A stretch of 64,000 nt of DNA, from positions 51,225,308 through 51,289,307 of the forward strand of contig CM055102.1 of NCBI GenBank assembly GCA_029204225.1, written 5' to 3'. Both the position numbers and the translations under genes were made by a program. Numbering within the stretch: position 1 is the stretch's first letter; every line of letters begins with the position of its first letter. Below, in pieces: positions 10,711 to 24,042 of this stretch. The DNA comes from Diphasiastrum complanatum. Taxonomy: Eukaryota; Streptophyta; Lycopodiopsida; Lycopodiales; Lycopodiaceae. Under the pieces are notes generated by a model. It ran no database searches. It was not told the origin of the DNA and was given only the letters and a program-made list of their open reading frames with translations.

Positions 10711-13185
10711 CTTCATAAGAGATCGATACTCGAGATCCATTGCTTGGATCCACTCCTCTTCTTTCCTTGCTTGATCTACACTTGTAGGCTCATCCAAAGA
10801 GGTTAGGAAAGCAACATAATTTCCAGAAACTACTTGCTTACCCTTTTGATCATGTGTGAGCCTTGAAGGTACTTGTCTTTCTCTTGATGTTCTCCTTGGC
10901 TTTTGACTTGATGAAGGTCCATCATCACCACCATCCAAAGTAGGATCCTTCTCATCAACATCAAGAATGTTAGATCCATCTACTTTACCATCAATCATGC
11001 TTGAAGACACCTTTGGAATGTTTCCCTCATAAAAAATGACATCTCTACCAACAATCACTTTGTTAGTAGAAGGAATGTAAACCTTGTAGGCTTTACTCAC
11101 CTCACTATATCCAACAAAAATACCTCTTCTTGAAGATGGATCCTCCTTGGTCCTATCATCAAGAGTAATGTTGACATAGCATGTGCATCCAAAGATTCTT
11201 AGAAAGTTGACACTCGGCCTCCTCTTGAATAGCGTCTCAAAAGGTGTCCTTCCATCCAAAATAGCACTCGGCCACCTATTGCACAAGAAATTGGCACACA
11301 ACAAAGCTTGATCCCAAAATGGTTTGTCAAGATTAGCACTTAACCTCATAGCTTTAGCACTTTCACATAAAGTTCTATTCTTCCTTTCATCCACTCCATT
11401 TTGTTGTGGGGTCCTTGATGTTGTATACTCCCTCTTGATCCCATGCTCATCACAAAAGGCCTTGAACTTGTTAGATATGTACTCACCACCATTGTCGCCT
11501 CTCAAGCACTTGATCTTTGTGGAGAATTGGTTCTCCCTTGCATTCTTGAACTTGACAAAGACATAATACACTTCATCCTTGCTCTTTAGTAGATAGATCC
11601 AACAAAATCTACTAAAATCATCAATGAATGTTACATACATCTTAGCTCCACTATTGCTAATTGTAGTAAATCCATGAATATCCGAATGTACAAGTTGAAA
11701 AGGCTTTGTAGATCTAGAAATAGATCTAGTATAAGGTAGTCTATGTGACTTAGACAAAGCACAAGACTCACAAACATGCTTGTCATTACTTAAGGAACTT
11801 GGAAGACCAATCACAACCTTCTTCCTTGCCATTACCGCCAATGACTTGAAGTTGAGGTGTCCCATCCTTTTGTGCCAAACCTCTTGAATAGAAATTTGCT
11901 CCCTTGCAACACATCCAACTTGGTTAGCAATAACACAAGCATCAAGTTTGAACAACTTCCCTTTCCTTTTACCTTTTCCAATCAAGACATCCTTCCTTTT
12001 GATCAAACAAGCATCTCCATCAAACTCCACCTTGAGGCCCTTACTTAGCATTTGACTCACACTAAGCAAATTCTTGGTAATAGATGGAATAAACAAGACA
12101 TCCTCCAAATGAACATTCCTATTTGTAGAGAGAGAAATAGGAATTGTGCCAATTCCTTTGATTGCACACTCACCATCATTGGCCGTGTAGATCACCCTCT
12201 TGTGATCTCCATATGCCAACAAAGAAGTGAAGTACTCTTTGTGAAAGGTCATGTGTGAACTTGCTCCACTATCAATCCACCAAGGATCTAGATCTCCATC
12301 ATTAGCAAGAATACATGAAGACATCACAAAATCATCATCATTTGCATCTTGCACATCCAAACCATCCTCATCAAGAGTTAGATTACCTTGCTTGTCTCCT
12401 TGATCTCTCTTCTTCTTGTAGCACTCACTTGCAAAGTGTCCTTTGATGCCACAATAGAAGCACTTGAGCTTTGATCTATCATTCTTTTTGCCACTTGAAG
12501 AAGCATCCACTTGATCTTGCCCTTTAGACCACTTGCTTTTGGTTTTGCCCTTGAATTTGCCCTTTGTGAACATAGCATCCTCTTGAAGTGTCGATGTAGA
12601 TCCACCTCTTGCTTGAAGCCTATATTCCTCATTGATCAAGATCTCTTGAAGATCCATCAAACTTGGCAAAGTCTTTTGAATAGCAATACTTTGAACAATG
12701 TTAGCATGAGCATCCAACAAGCCATTAAGAATCACTTGAATAAGCTCTCCTTCCTTAATGCTTTCATCTATGCAAGCTAACTCATCATTCAATGCTTTCA
12801 TTCTCAAAACAAAAGCACTTGGAATTTCTTCATTCTTTTGCAAACAAGAAAAGATTTGCCTTCTTAGAGTCAACACTCTAGAAGTAGACTTGGATTCATA
12901 AAGCTTCTTCAATGAATTCCAAGCTTCCAAAGATGATGTGCACTTACCAACTTCCTTGAGAAGTTCATTGGTAACATTCATCTTTATCATGTGTAGAGCC
13001 TTCTTGGCCCTCTTGTCATACCTCAGTTGATCTTGTTGTGTTGCTAGTCTCTCCTCCAAACCTACAACAATATCCAAAACATCATTCATCTCAAGAAGTG
13101 ACTCCATCCTCACTTTTCATAATGAATAGTTACTTGAGGTAAGCCTATCATTGGCTTCCAACATGACTCCAATTGAGGTTGCCAT
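9799..13185 (-). pseudogene. copia-1 gag-protease-integrase fused to unrelated C-terminus
   Basis: The natural start, by comparison with copia-2, is the ATG at 13,185 (MATSIGVMLEANDRL). A TGA at 13,117-13,119 replaces the Trp of the family motif S.WKVRME. From 13,113 on, 1104 codons are open. Approximate residue positions in that part: gag (UBN2-type) 1-150, CCHC knuckle CFYCGIKGHFASEC 217-230, protease DSGASSHM 278, integrase zinc site WHKRMGHL...CESC 410-450, catalytic core HSDIHG 474 and RGDNGGEY 537, TPQQNGV downstream. The RT domain starts (EEEWIQAM) but stops after SLMKSGT and about 300 unrelated residues follow. Gag and integrase look otherwise well kept. Confidence 0.85.
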
Positions 13186-13771
13186 GTAGCAATGACCTGA
13201 TATTCTCTTTCAACCTGTTTCAATGCACAAAGCACTCCTTTGAACAACAACAAATGCTTTCAAAAGAAATCACCAAGATTTGAAACTATCTCACAAATTC
13301 TCTTCTAGCACTTATCCAAGCAAATCAACACATAGAATCATGGAATCTTGATCAACCTATGATCTATCCTCAATCTAATGACTTTTGCCACTTCCTAAGA
13401 TTGAAACACACTCAAATGAAGTCCAGGAACCTCACTATCTAGAGATCCAATCAAAATTAGGGTTTTGACAAAATCACAAAAAATTGACTATTCCAAATCT
13501 ACATGCAAATGCTGAAAATTTGATATGCAATCTATAAGCCACCACTTAGGCTGAACCAATGATCCAAAAATCGGCCAAATCCAGCATGTGAATTCAAAAA
13601 ACGGAATTGAACAAGTATATTGACCTATTTAGTGTTTTGATCTACAAGAGATCCAATCTACAAAAGCAAAAAAATCCGATTTTGGTGTAGAATCCTCTCT
13701 AGCATGCTCTAGACTTGATATCTTCACCAAATCATTGATAGATCTGATTTCCTCCTTCATAACCTGAAACA

Positions 13772-13786
13772 CAAGCTCTGATACCA
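13772..13786 (-). other. copia-1 primer binding site
   Basis: Minus strand TGGTATCAGAGCTTG lies directly beside the 5' LTR. The first 12 bases are the standard complement of the plant initiator Met-tRNA 3' end. Confidence 0.9.
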
Positions 13787-14434
13787 TGTGAAAGATTTCA
13801 GATCCTTAAGATCCAATCTACTTGAATGATCTTTGGTTAGAAAGAGAAACACACTATCAATTTCACCAATGTAGAAAAATCAGCATCTACACGCAATTTG
13901 AGATGCAAACACTAATAGAACTTGATCAAACTTGAATGAAATGATTATGCACTGTTGCTGTCCGTACAAAACCAGCAAGCTACTGTATTTCACACGTGTG
14001 GATCCAAAAATAGCAAATATAGATCATTCTACACAGAATTGCAAGCAATCACCAAGATAGTGCACCAATGGATAGTAGAACCCAAGAGAACCATGTATAA
14101 GCATGAAATGAGATAGAGAAGAGAGAAGATGACTCTCTCCACGAGTTACATCCTTTTATAACAGGTCCAAACCCTATTTGGCCACTTGGCTTTCCCACCA
14201 AAATGCTAACCCTACCAATTTTGGGTCTAGATTCGATGTACCCAACTTATTCAAATTGAATCTACTCAAACTCGCATTCTATCTTTCCCACACTTTCAAA
14301 AAGTGTTTATTCAAATGAAATTTAGACTAATGAACTTTGAAAAGTCAACCTCTAAGTCTAAAACAAGTTTTGGCCTCAATATGCCAAATATGGAAATATT
14401 GCAAAATGTGATGAAACTAGTTGAATCTTTCACA
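13787..14434 (-). mobile_element. copia-1 5' LTR
   Basis: 648 bp, TG...CA, followed outward by the AAAAA duplication. A TATAAAAG box on the minus strand at 14,153-14,160 is a likely promoter. Confidence 0.95.
14153..14160 (-). promoter_or_regulatory. TATA box in copia-1 5' LTR
   Basis: TATAAAAG on the minus strand in the 5' LTR, suitably placed to drive element RNA toward lower coordinates. The 3' LTR has the same site. Confidence 0.6.
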
Positions 14435-14439
14435 AAAAA

Positions 14440-15570
14440 CACAATAGCAACTATCCGTGTGTGTGATCTAGGATTACAGCTAGCAGTTGGTCCCATTTCC
14501 CAAATTCATGCTTTTGTCAGAACATCATGTCAGACCCTAAATGCTATAAAAGTCATGCTTGGAGTAATTTGAACGTAATACACGTTAAATATTGTCATCG
14601 AATCACATTTCAAACATATTTGCTACACGTGCACTATCCAGCATTATGCAATTATTTCACTTGTTTTGGCTCTGTGTTTTGCTATTTCAAAGCTGTTGTG
14701 GTATATAAGTACATAATAATTACCAGATGACCCCTAAATCACTCAAAAAATGCAAGTGATATTTCAAGAACCCAAGGTCACAAATTACATTATCCAAATA
14801 ACAAAAACAATAATACACACTCTACCACAGGAAAGGAACCTATTTATGTCATATATTGTAAGAAGCCATCAAAACTTATCACAAAATATTCTCAATCACT
14901 TGAACTATCGAAATTTTTAGATACATCCAATTATAAATTCTCAAGGGTTAAATCAAACAACCTCTTTGCTTATGAATGCTAGTTATATTCCTTGGGTTTT
15001 CAATTGGTGAACTGTATTATAGACTATACTTGAATAAGAGCTGGAATCTCACTTGCTTCTGTTGTTGATTGTGATTAGAGTAGCCCTGCCAGAGATGTCA
15101 AGATAGAGAGGATGCCAGGTTCGGGATAATAATTTGACAAGATAGAGAGGATGTCAAGAGAAAACTGGCATTTAAACTTCACACCAGAGTCCACAAAGTA
15201 GTTGTTTTTTTTCTTTGTGTCTCTCATATACGTTTTTTTTTTTTTTGGAGTTCCATTCCAAAATGGAGCTCGTTTCATTATGGGAAACTATGATTCAGAG
15301 ACATCTTCAATAAGCAAGCTTCGACCCCAAAAAATTGTTTGAATCAAACTATCTTGATTCAATTTATTTTGGATCATAAACTTGAGCTAAAATGAACCAA
15401 GATGAAACAAATTGTACTTTGCCCGTGTATTTGAGATTAATAAACTCATATGTCAATGTGTAGCCACACCTTCATTTCTAAAACCAAAAAGTAATACTAT
15501 TAGAATAATCCTCATATTAGAGAAGTGCTCGCCATCATACAATTTATTATAATATTGCTTGCCAAGAAAA
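14440..15570. other. spacer, no gene seen
   Basis: A+T-rich. It contains a local duplication of GACAAGATAGAGAGGATG (15,098 and 15,137 areas) and two copies of GAGAAGTGCTCGCCATCATA (15,520 and 15,582), the second at the start of the copia RNase H remnant. Nothing else is recognisable. Confidence 0.45.
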
Positions 15571-15574
15571 AACC

Positions 15575-15908
15575 CTCGATGAGAGAAGTGCTCGCCATCA
15601 TACAATATGGCTCAAGAGACTTTTTGGGGAGGTGCAGATTCCACAGGATGGTTATACTATTCTTCATTGTGATAGCCAGAGTTGCATCCAGCTTGCCAAA
15701 AATCTTGTGTACCATGCTCGTACGAACATATTGAGGTGGACCAGCACTTCTTACGAGAGAAGATACAAAGTGAGAAATTCAGCTCGAGTACTGTGATACC
15801 AACGATCAAGTAGCAGATATCTTTACTAAGGCACTTAGTTACGAAAAATTTGAAAAGTTTTGTAGCATGCTTCGTGTTGGTATGAACAAAATAGCCATTA
15901 AGGGGAGG
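15575..15908 (+). pseudogene. Ty1/copia RNase H C-terminal remnant
   Basis: The plus strand encodes VQIPQDGYTILHCDSQSCIQ and LAKNLVYHAR, then in shifted frames HFLREKI, NDQVADIFTKALSYEKFEKF and MLRVG. The conserved second Asp (HCDSQS) and the tail motif ADIFTKAL are present. At least two frameshifts disrupt it. AAGGGGAGG at 15,900-15,908 is a good polypurine tract in front of an LTR-like start. Confidence 0.75.
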
Positions 15909-16308
15909 TGCTGAAATAAATGCCTATTTTGCCCCTTAAGGCTTGTATACTTGTAACTTGTAAGTTGTGCATAAGACATGGGGGTAAAACATTTATGTAC
16001 ATAGTACACCCCAGTTGTGCTAATTAGGCAAGTAATAACAAGTAGGTTGAGGACCCATGTGTGTTCTAGAGCTAGAATTAGCAAGACACCACCTCTATAG
16101 ATTACATGCTAAAAGTAGCCCATAGTTTGGAGGGGTTTCCACGCCCTACTACTCTTTGAATTATCATTCAAGTTGTGGGAGCTTTGAAGTCCTCTCTCTC
16201 TTGCTTTTGTCTTCTACTCCATAGCTGGTTTTTTCAAGCTTTCATAGTGTGCTTACTATGATGTTATGATACTCCATAGCTAGGCCTTGGAATTTGTCAT
16301 ATTACACA
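15909..16308 (+). mobile_element. probable 3' LTR of the copia remnant
   Basis: Starts TGCTGAAATAAATGCC just after the polypurine tract. A CA-ending terminus is proposed at 16,308 (…ATTACACA), but there is no second copy in the window to prove the right border. Confidence 0.45.
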
Positions 16309-16340
16309 TTTTAAATTCTTCCTGCTCAGTGCTTGGACAG

Positions 16341-16568
16341 TCATCCTTTTGAAAGTCTTACTCCAAGTGCCATAGGAGTCTCTTTTCCTTTGCATTTAAG
16401 CATTGCATAATCTACCAAAATTTTACAGGCATAACTTTGCTGAGAAAGTTTTATGTTTCCAGTTGTTTCATTTTTTGTGATTTCAACTCCTAGGAATTTC
16501 TTAGCTTCTCCAAGGTCTGTTCTTTCGAACTCTTGCCCTATGAGAACCTTGGTGAATTTCAAACACAT
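16341..16568 (-). pseudogene. Ty1/copia reverse transcriptase fragment
   Basis: About 75 residues match the C-terminal RT region: EFERTDLGEAKKFLGVEI, LSQQSYACKIL and ETPMALGVRLSK. The catalytic YVDD lies upstream and is missing. Orientation is opposite to the neighbouring RNase H remnant, so it comes from another copy. Confidence 0.8.
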
Positions 16569-18281
16569 GCCTTAGTTTTGAGGTCTTGTGAGCTACTACT
16601 ATGGATTATTAACACATTCTACTTTTGTCATGTGCACACATTTCTTTATAGCCCCTCAAATTCAAGTCATGTATTAAGCTAGAAACTATGCACTATCACA
16701 AGTACAATATTTTCAGTTGACGTGACTTTATGCAAGTGCAAAAGTACTTGTTAATCTCATTAACTTATTACACTTAGATTCTTGATGCATTTGGCAAGAA
16801 AATAAAAGAAATAGTAAAGATTACATGAAGAGCTTGTAGGTTGTTGTGCAAGTGCTTCAAACTTTCCACCACTTGTCCCCATCACATTTGTTTCCCTTTT
16901 GTCTTGAATAATCAAATATGCATATATTGGACGTTTTAGTTCTAAAGTTTTTGACATTGACAAAATTTATGGTACCAAATTCACTTACATCAATTAAAAG
17001 TAGTGTATATATCTTTTGCACTTTATTAGTTGAATTGACATTTCAAAACATTATAACCAAAGCGTCATGAATGAGGGAGTAGCCATTAATACCACTCTAG
17101 AAAGTATATTGGAAAAAGGTTGTAGGAAGATACATGAACCTACAAGAACTTGATTGCACTTGAAGTTTGAACTTATTTCAATCTATTTTGATAAATGATT
17201 TTAAGCCCAATTAGAGTCAAAATACACCTCATAACCATAAACCAAAATTTAGAAGAATGAAATACATTGCAAGAACCCAAGTATTTACATTCGAGTTTGA
17301 ATAGGTTTGTCTACTATAATCAAGTAATATATGCACCACTAATTGATTACATAAAGATGATCACAAATTGGCTTGTGTTGGCTTTCCTTATTGTTGACAT
17401 ACAACACACTATTCACAATTGTCAACGATGACAATGTTGGCCCACCCCATCTCAACTTGTAGTCTTTATTAGGGCACTAATATTCAATGTCTTATAGTAT
17501 ATTATTTTTATGTTTCCAAGATTAAGTTTATGATTTGATCAATATAAATCATTCTTAAGGTAGTACCTTCTCACTTATACACATCAAGATTTCATTTTGA
17601 ATGTGGAAGTACTTGGTCTCTCCTAAAAATTTCACCCCTACAAAAAATGATTCAAGGCATGATTGCATAACTTGGCATATTTGAGAAAACTCTTAACAAT
17701 TTTAAGTGTCCACAAGGAGATGTCTAATCGGTTTAAAGGACGACTTTTCTCTCTCTCTTGAATGTCCTTATTTGTGTTGTGGAAGAATCACCCTGAACCT
17801 CTTGGAGAGGAAAGGCTAGGGAGGGGGGTGTGTAAGCCCCCCCTTTAGGTGGACATATTGGTACATCCTTGGTGGGTAAACCATCCATTGCAAGTGGGTG
17901 TGCACACTATTTATTCCCTTTTGTCTTGAATCATCAAATATGAATACATTGGAGTCAAATGCATCAACATTGTAAGTTGAGAAAAATATGGCAACATGAG
18001 AGGGGGTCATACATCTCATATTGTATGTTAGTCAAGGTATGAGATTTCGACATCTAAACAAATTGGAGAGAGATAAAGATGATAACATCAAACAACAATT
18101 GCAAATCATTTCATGATCTGAAGCATGAAGAAATGCTTCTCTAGAAACCAAAAGTGATATTCTAGTGATTATAGGTCATAGAATATTCTTATGCATGAGT
18201 AGTATCTACGTCTTCTAAGCCTATCAATCTACTATTTATGATGTTTTTTGTAGTAGTGAACATCTCCATGCGCTCATACTG
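16569..18281. other. spacer with an internal repeat
   Basis: A+T-rich. A segment of about 50 bp around CCCTTTTGTCTTGAATAATC at about 16,895 recurs with few changes at about 17,918, followed by related sequence. No gene was recognised. Confidence 0.45.
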
Positions 18282-19430
18282 TTATGTCCCATAACAGTAT
18301 GCCTTTCAGTGATGGGCTCGGGGCGAGGGACGCAGGTCTGGGACGTAGGTTTGCCGTTATTGACAAGTTTTAGTGCCACATGTCACCATCCTAGGTGGTC
18401 ACATGTTGTTGACGAGGGGACCATGCTTGATGGGACCCACTAGGCTATGTCTATATAGTGGTGGGGCTTCCCTTTTTCCATTCACTCAATCTACCTGGGG
18501 GTTGGTGGATGGAGAGCATGTGCAGTAGCCATGATGTATCTCTAGGCCAGGAGACGTATGCTAGGGAGAGTTGAGGGCGATGGCTGGTGGTATGGGATGC
18601 TTGTTATCGCCAGAGGCTTGACTGGGCATGTGGATGTTGGTAACGTCAGTACACGTGAGGCGGCTGCCGTGTGCTGTTGCTGCGGCCTCCTTCTAGGTAG
18701 TCTATTGGGGGGGGGGGGGGGGGGGGGGGGGGGTTGTTCCTCCTGTCTTGCTATTGATTTGATAGCTTACTTGATGTGACATAAGGGGAGAGGAGGAAAT
18801 GCGCCTCCCCACGGCCTCATGAAGGCTTTTTAAAAGCTTTGCTTGAATTCAAACTCTAGGTTAAAAATTTTAGTTTACTAACTTGTAAATCAAGAAGTGA
18901 TTTATGTCTAAAACTCTTGATTAAAAGACTAGATCAAGAATGTCCTTGTTTTTTTGTCCTTTGACAAACCGTACCTTCTTCTCCTTCTCCTCTCTCTATA
19001 CCTACAAAATTCCAAAGGCTTGGAATGGAGAATGTGGTACATAGGAGTGAGGGGAGGGAAAAGGGGCCAAAATTAAGTTGCATAATATTTTCACTTCCAG
19101 GGGCCATGTGGCAGGCCCTTGGGCATCCACATTGAGGTAAGCCTCCAGAAAGGACATATGGGTTCCTCTTTAGGCCCCACTTGTCCTTTTTGCATGGAAA
19201 TGGTTGAGGGGCTTGGAGGAGGGAGTAAAGGGATGTACATTCACATTCCTTCATCCCACTTTTTCAAGTTGAAAGTTTTTGCTCCCTTAGCTCAAGTTAG
19301 TCTACTTTCTTGGTTTCTTGAGTTTTACTTCCCTGTTTTTGACGATTTTCACACTCTTGTTTTTCGTTTTCCTTCTACTTTTTTGCAATTCTCCTCTCTT
19401 TCCATGGACTCTCCTATGGAGGTAACCCAA
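18282..19430 (+). mobile_element. putative gypsy LTR and leader (decayed)
   Basis: Starts TGTTATGTCCCATAACAG, a short palindrome typical of the left end of some plant gypsy LTRs. A CTATATAG TATA-like site lies near 18,452. Downstream at about 19.43 kb a gag-like frame begins. The right LTR border and a second LTR were not found, so the assignment is tentative. Confidence 0.35.
18707..18733. repeat. poly-G run of 27
   Basis: 27 consecutive G inside the putative gypsy LTR region. Such a run is prone to length error and to G-quadruplex formation. Confidence 0.95.
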
Positions 19431-19800
19431 GCTCCAAGCCTGATATGGAGGAGATGACACATGCAATTAATCTGTTACAACAACAGAGTGTTGACATGCG
19501 ATCTAAACATGAATGGACATAGGTGGAGATGAAAACCTTATCACAATCTCATCAAGCCCTCTTGAACCCGATGTTTACCCCAAATTTTTTACTAAAGAGA
19601 AAAAAGACAGGCACCAGGACGTTGTCTTAGTGTGGCTAGATCGATGGACTTTGCACTTTTTCATGCACAATTCGCCAAACAACTCTAGGATCGCCATGGC
19701 CATCATGTTTCTATGCAGGAAAGCGTATTCGTGGTGGTAGGATCATGTTGAAAACTAAACTTCATTTTCCTTCATCCCTAAAGGCTTCTACGTGGCGCAA
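19430..19800 (+). pseudogene. Ty3/gypsy gag fragment
   Basis: The plus-strand translation contains VVLVWLDRWTLHFFMHNSP, RIAMAIMFLCRKAYSWW and then DHVEN after an in-frame stop. This follows the gag core pattern W...E.FF...N..D..R...A..YL...A..WW of chromovirus-like elements. Upstream codons (MEEMTHAINLLQQQS) resemble a gag coiled-coil N-terminus in another frame. No Zn knuckle or pol is seen downstream. Confidence 0.55.
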
Positions 19801-19899
19801 TATGTTCCCACAGAAAGACACATCAACAAGTACAGTCTGTTTCCCATGGAAGAAGACAGCCGCAACTAACTAGCGTTTAGCGTAACCATTAGTCTACAA

Positions 19900-22080
19900 G
19901 AATGACTTAGAAGAGAGTGTTTTAGAGAATATATATGTGCCCACGAAGAGCACAATAGGAGAAGAGAGAAAGATAGAGAAGAAAACTATAGGACTTCTAC
20001 CTTTGGTTAGCATAGTTTTCTTGTCTAAATTATAGAATTTGTGTACTATTATGCAACAACTCATATTCTTGTGGAACATTTATGCACTACAAATATCATA
20101 TTGTTTGAGTTTTTCAGTGGATCTACATTATTATATGACAATTGCTATTCTATGTTGTGCCTTGTAGAATAATTAAACGACATCGATTTTTTTTTTTGGT
20201 TGGAAACAAATGGTCTTTGATGCATGGTGGAATTCATAATACAAATTTTCATGATGTTTCATGAACATATAAATTTAAAGTATCATATTCCATTCTATAG
20301 ACGATAATTGTTACTGCCTTAAAAACAATGTTGGAAATTTCTTTAAATTGTTTGTTTGTGTTTCAAACATTTATGTCATATCATGGATATGTTCCACTGG
20401 TTGTAATTCCTTGTTCTTGGGTTTTTTTAGAATCTAGCCCATGATCACAAATTTAATTATGGAAAGTGAAATATCATGTCCAAAATTGGACCAAAAAATA
20501 TGTCATTCAATATTTTTGCAAGTTACGGAATTGGAAGATGGAAACTATGTTTGATAGTATATGATAGACAATACGTAATATAACGCAAACTGTTCAAGAT
20601 GTTGATAAGAAGCTACATCACAAAGCTAAGAACTACCTTGTAAAACTCCAACCATTTTCCACCTTGGCCGAATTTCTACAAAGAGTCCTTATGGAATGAG
20701 AACACTTTAAAGACAAACACGTAGTTGAATAATACACAAAATGTATATATTTTTGACACGTCAAAGAAAATATTTCACTTTTATTAAACAATTGTTTTAT
20801 AAAACCTCGCTTGACCAAGGTCACTCAAGCATTATGTTTTTCAAGCATAATTTTTTGTGGTTTTAATAGGGAGTCGCAAATCTATCTCTCAACTTTTGGA
20901 GCCAATTTTTTACTTTGTGCTGAGGCCTATATCGATGAAGCTCTTAGTAGTCGACGATGCCAATTGAAGACTCCACGACTGCTTCAACTTGGGTGTCCAC
21001 ATCGATGCACGTGGAGAGACCATGTCTTGCTAAGGAGATGCTTCTATGGAATTTGTTCGATGTTACTTCATAAGAAGATATCAAGGGACCTGGGTGAAAT
21101 ATGAAAAGGATGACATACAGAGGGGAGTGAGCAATGACAAGATACAAAATTGTATAAGAGTATAGCGGTGGTTTTGCAAAAAGGAGCTAAAGGCTTGATG
21201 GGATGCCAATCACTTATGGAGTAGTTTGCAAGGATTGCCAAGGCATAGCCACTGTTGGATATATAGAAAGGTAGCACTTGGCAACATCATATGTGAACCA
21301 TCAGTAGGCGAATGACTTAATTGTTCCGGGTGTTCCTAGTAGTGTGAATTGAAATAACAGTATATTATTGCCAACTCAACCAGAGAAGCCAAGAGAGCTT
21401 GGCCAAAGTTGGAATCACCCCTATTTTCATTGCCATTAACACCTGCAAGCTCTTCCACTACTACTCATGATCGCTATTGCTTATCTTTTTTCTTTCTGAA
21501 GTTTGTCTCTTTAGAATCAAACCTTGATGGGCATGCAGGCTAAGGGCCTCTTCACATGTAAACCATTACCCATTCTTGATGTCATGGCTTCCTTGGAGCA
21601 CACCACCCATTCTTGCAAACCAGTTCAACCACCCCCATTTTCCATGCATTTCACCATCCTTACCTGCTAAACCAGTTCACCAGTGGCCATTAACTTGCTG
21701 TAAGAAGTGTGCATAAAAAAAATCTACTTTTCACATATGATATCACCTTTTGAACAGGTCATGGTGAGTTGGAGATTGACCCGTTCTCTCCCTCCCATCT
21801 CAGGAGGGCATGGAAGAGCTTGGCAAGGCTGATCCGTGCAACGGCTTGCACTGGTCCACGTAAAGATGACATTTTGATCCAGTGCCCATTTTTGACATCA
21901 AGAAGGAGCCCGATTTTCTCATGCAAAGAGGCTCTAAAGGCTTAGAACAACGTCCTCAAGGTGAGGTCAACAAGGTGAGTGTTGTGGGCTTGGCAATGCA
22001 AGACCTTATGCGGCGTAGCTCTACAGTGCATAGTTTATCTTAACGGAGCCAACGTGGTGATCCGGGCTCTGGCATTCCAG
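19900..22080. other. spacer, no gene recognised
   Basis: A+T-rich to about 20.8 kb. From 20.8 to 22.08 kb base composition is more even, and several short frames on both strands show no recognisable domain. Part of it is the upstream region of the histone gene. Confidence 0.4.
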
Positions 22081-22755
<675 letters not shown>

Positions 22756-22775
22756 ATGTGGTCGTAAATCCAAAA

Positions 22776-22802
22776 CAATGGTGTATTTATACACCACCAT
22801 TG
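22776..22802 (+). other. 3' hairpin downstream of histone H3
   Basis: GGTGTATTTATACACC at 22,780-22,795 forms a 6-bp stem with a TTTA loop, 24 nt after the stop codon. An alternative 8-bp pairing (CAATGGTG with CACCATTG) uses 22,776-22,802. The size and GG...CC base of the first form match the animal/algal histone mRNA stem-loop geometry, with several pairs changed in a compensated way. Function is unproven. Confidence 0.45.
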
Positions 22803-22899
22803 CTTATAAGCTATCTCATTCGTTTATACTTTACTGTCAATGCTGCTACGTTTACAAAAGAGTGTCGTGCTTAAGAGCATGTAGCAAATGATGGATAAG

Positions 22900-23832
22900 A
22901 ATGTGCCCGTGGAAGTTTGCAATGAAATGAACCAAGGACTTGAAAGGTGAAACAGTGCACATGAAGTAGGGCTTTTCAAAAATATGTTTGCAGTGTTGTA
23001 GTTTGCGTAGCTACATTATTGCTCAATATTAATCTAATTAAAAAACAAGCTACTCTATTCTATCAAATGCAATATAGCAGTTTTGGCCGTGATCTTGTGG
23101 GCAGCTGTCAGTAGAGGAAAATCAACTAATAAATTGTTATGCATGAATGCTAATTTCAAGTCTAAACTTGGCTACCATCGTACCGGATTAGAGCACCAAA
23201 CAAAATTGCGGTGATGCTGAAGTTAAAGATCTCGAAGTCTGGATGTGCAAGGAGATTTGGTTATGACACGTATCAACGATACATTGTGAACCAAACATGA
23301 ACATGTTTTACAATGTAATTTTAATACTTGTACATCTTGGTTGATATATTTGAATTGTTTGATTTTGAACTAGTTGCTTTTTTTTGTTTTAATTGTTTTG
23401 TGAGAGGCTTTAGATTGTACCAAACTTAGTTTGTTACTTTTATCACACCTTTTTGGAAACTTATTCTTTGGCTTTGAACTTGTTGATGAAGAAGACCCTT
23501 TCAAGTTCTTAATGATTGTGGTATTTTTAAAAGTTTTTCTTTTGTTAGTTGCCAAATTATTGTTTTCATTCAAATCTACAAAACAATTTTAGCAGAAGTA
23601 ATTAAAATTAACAATCTCAATTCTTATTTTTGAATATTCACATTTTAGCATTCAAGAGTGTTTACAGTAACCATAATTAGTTTCTAAAGTATTTCATTAT
23701 TCAAGAGTATTCAAGATCAATTTTCATGATCTATATTCACAATATTCATAATCAATGTGGGTGTGGCTTGAATGAGTGTTCTTCTTTGGTAGCTTTATGT
23801 TTGATGAATGCTTGTTCGGATCCAAATAACTT
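22900..23832. other. histone 3' flank and spacer
   Basis: A+T-rich. A Lys/Ser-rich minus-strand frame at 23,370-23,573 (SSSSTSSKPKNKFPKRC) could be part of a decayed copia gag, since copia RT follows at 23.83 kb on the same strand, but this is weak. Confidence 0.35.
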
Positions 23833-24042
23833 TCATAAACTTGATTTGATTCTAGTGAGTTGGATTAGTACATCGATTAAATATTTTTGTTTGCTTATAA
23901 TAATTCTTTTGCTCGTTTTGTCTCTTGTGATCTCATTGCCAAGTAGGCAACGTATTGGGCCCGAATTAGTCATTTCGAATTCTTTCGATAGTAATGCTTT
24001 GGTTTCATGTAGTAGTTGATTCGAATTGTTGATGACTAGCAA
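23833..24042 (-). pseudogene. Ty1/copia reverse transcriptase fragment
   Basis: About 70 residues: QLLHETKALLSKEFEMTN, then CLLGNEITRD and IIISKQKYLIDVL. This corresponds to the RT segment just after YVDD. The upstream YVDD is lost and the frame ends within 30 codons of the conserved part. It resembles the fragment at 54.5 kb (LLQETKSLLLSEFEMT). Confidence 0.8.

Larger units (their letters stand above)
8406..14439 (-). mobile_element. copia-1: complete-looking Ty1/copia element with replaced RT region
   Basis: The element is flanked by the 5-bp duplication AAAAA (8406-8410 and 14,435-14,439). Terminal repeats are 8411-9060 (650 bp) and 13,787-14,434 (648 bp), both TG...CA. By eye they differ at 4 positions plus one 2-bp indel. 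On the minus strand the order is 5' LTR, primer site TGGTATCAGAGC, gag, protease, integrase, an unrelated 1.07 kb block, RNase H, polypurine tract, 3' LTR. It can make no reverse transcriptase of its own, so recent movement must have used enzymes of a relative. Confidence 0.95.

Noticed and set aside
14303-14572. Small ORF overlapping the right end of copia-1
   Set aside because: It starts inside the LTR and crosses the target duplication into flanking DNA.
18558-18779. Gly-rich ORF
   Set aside because: Caused by the 27-G run in an LTR-like region.
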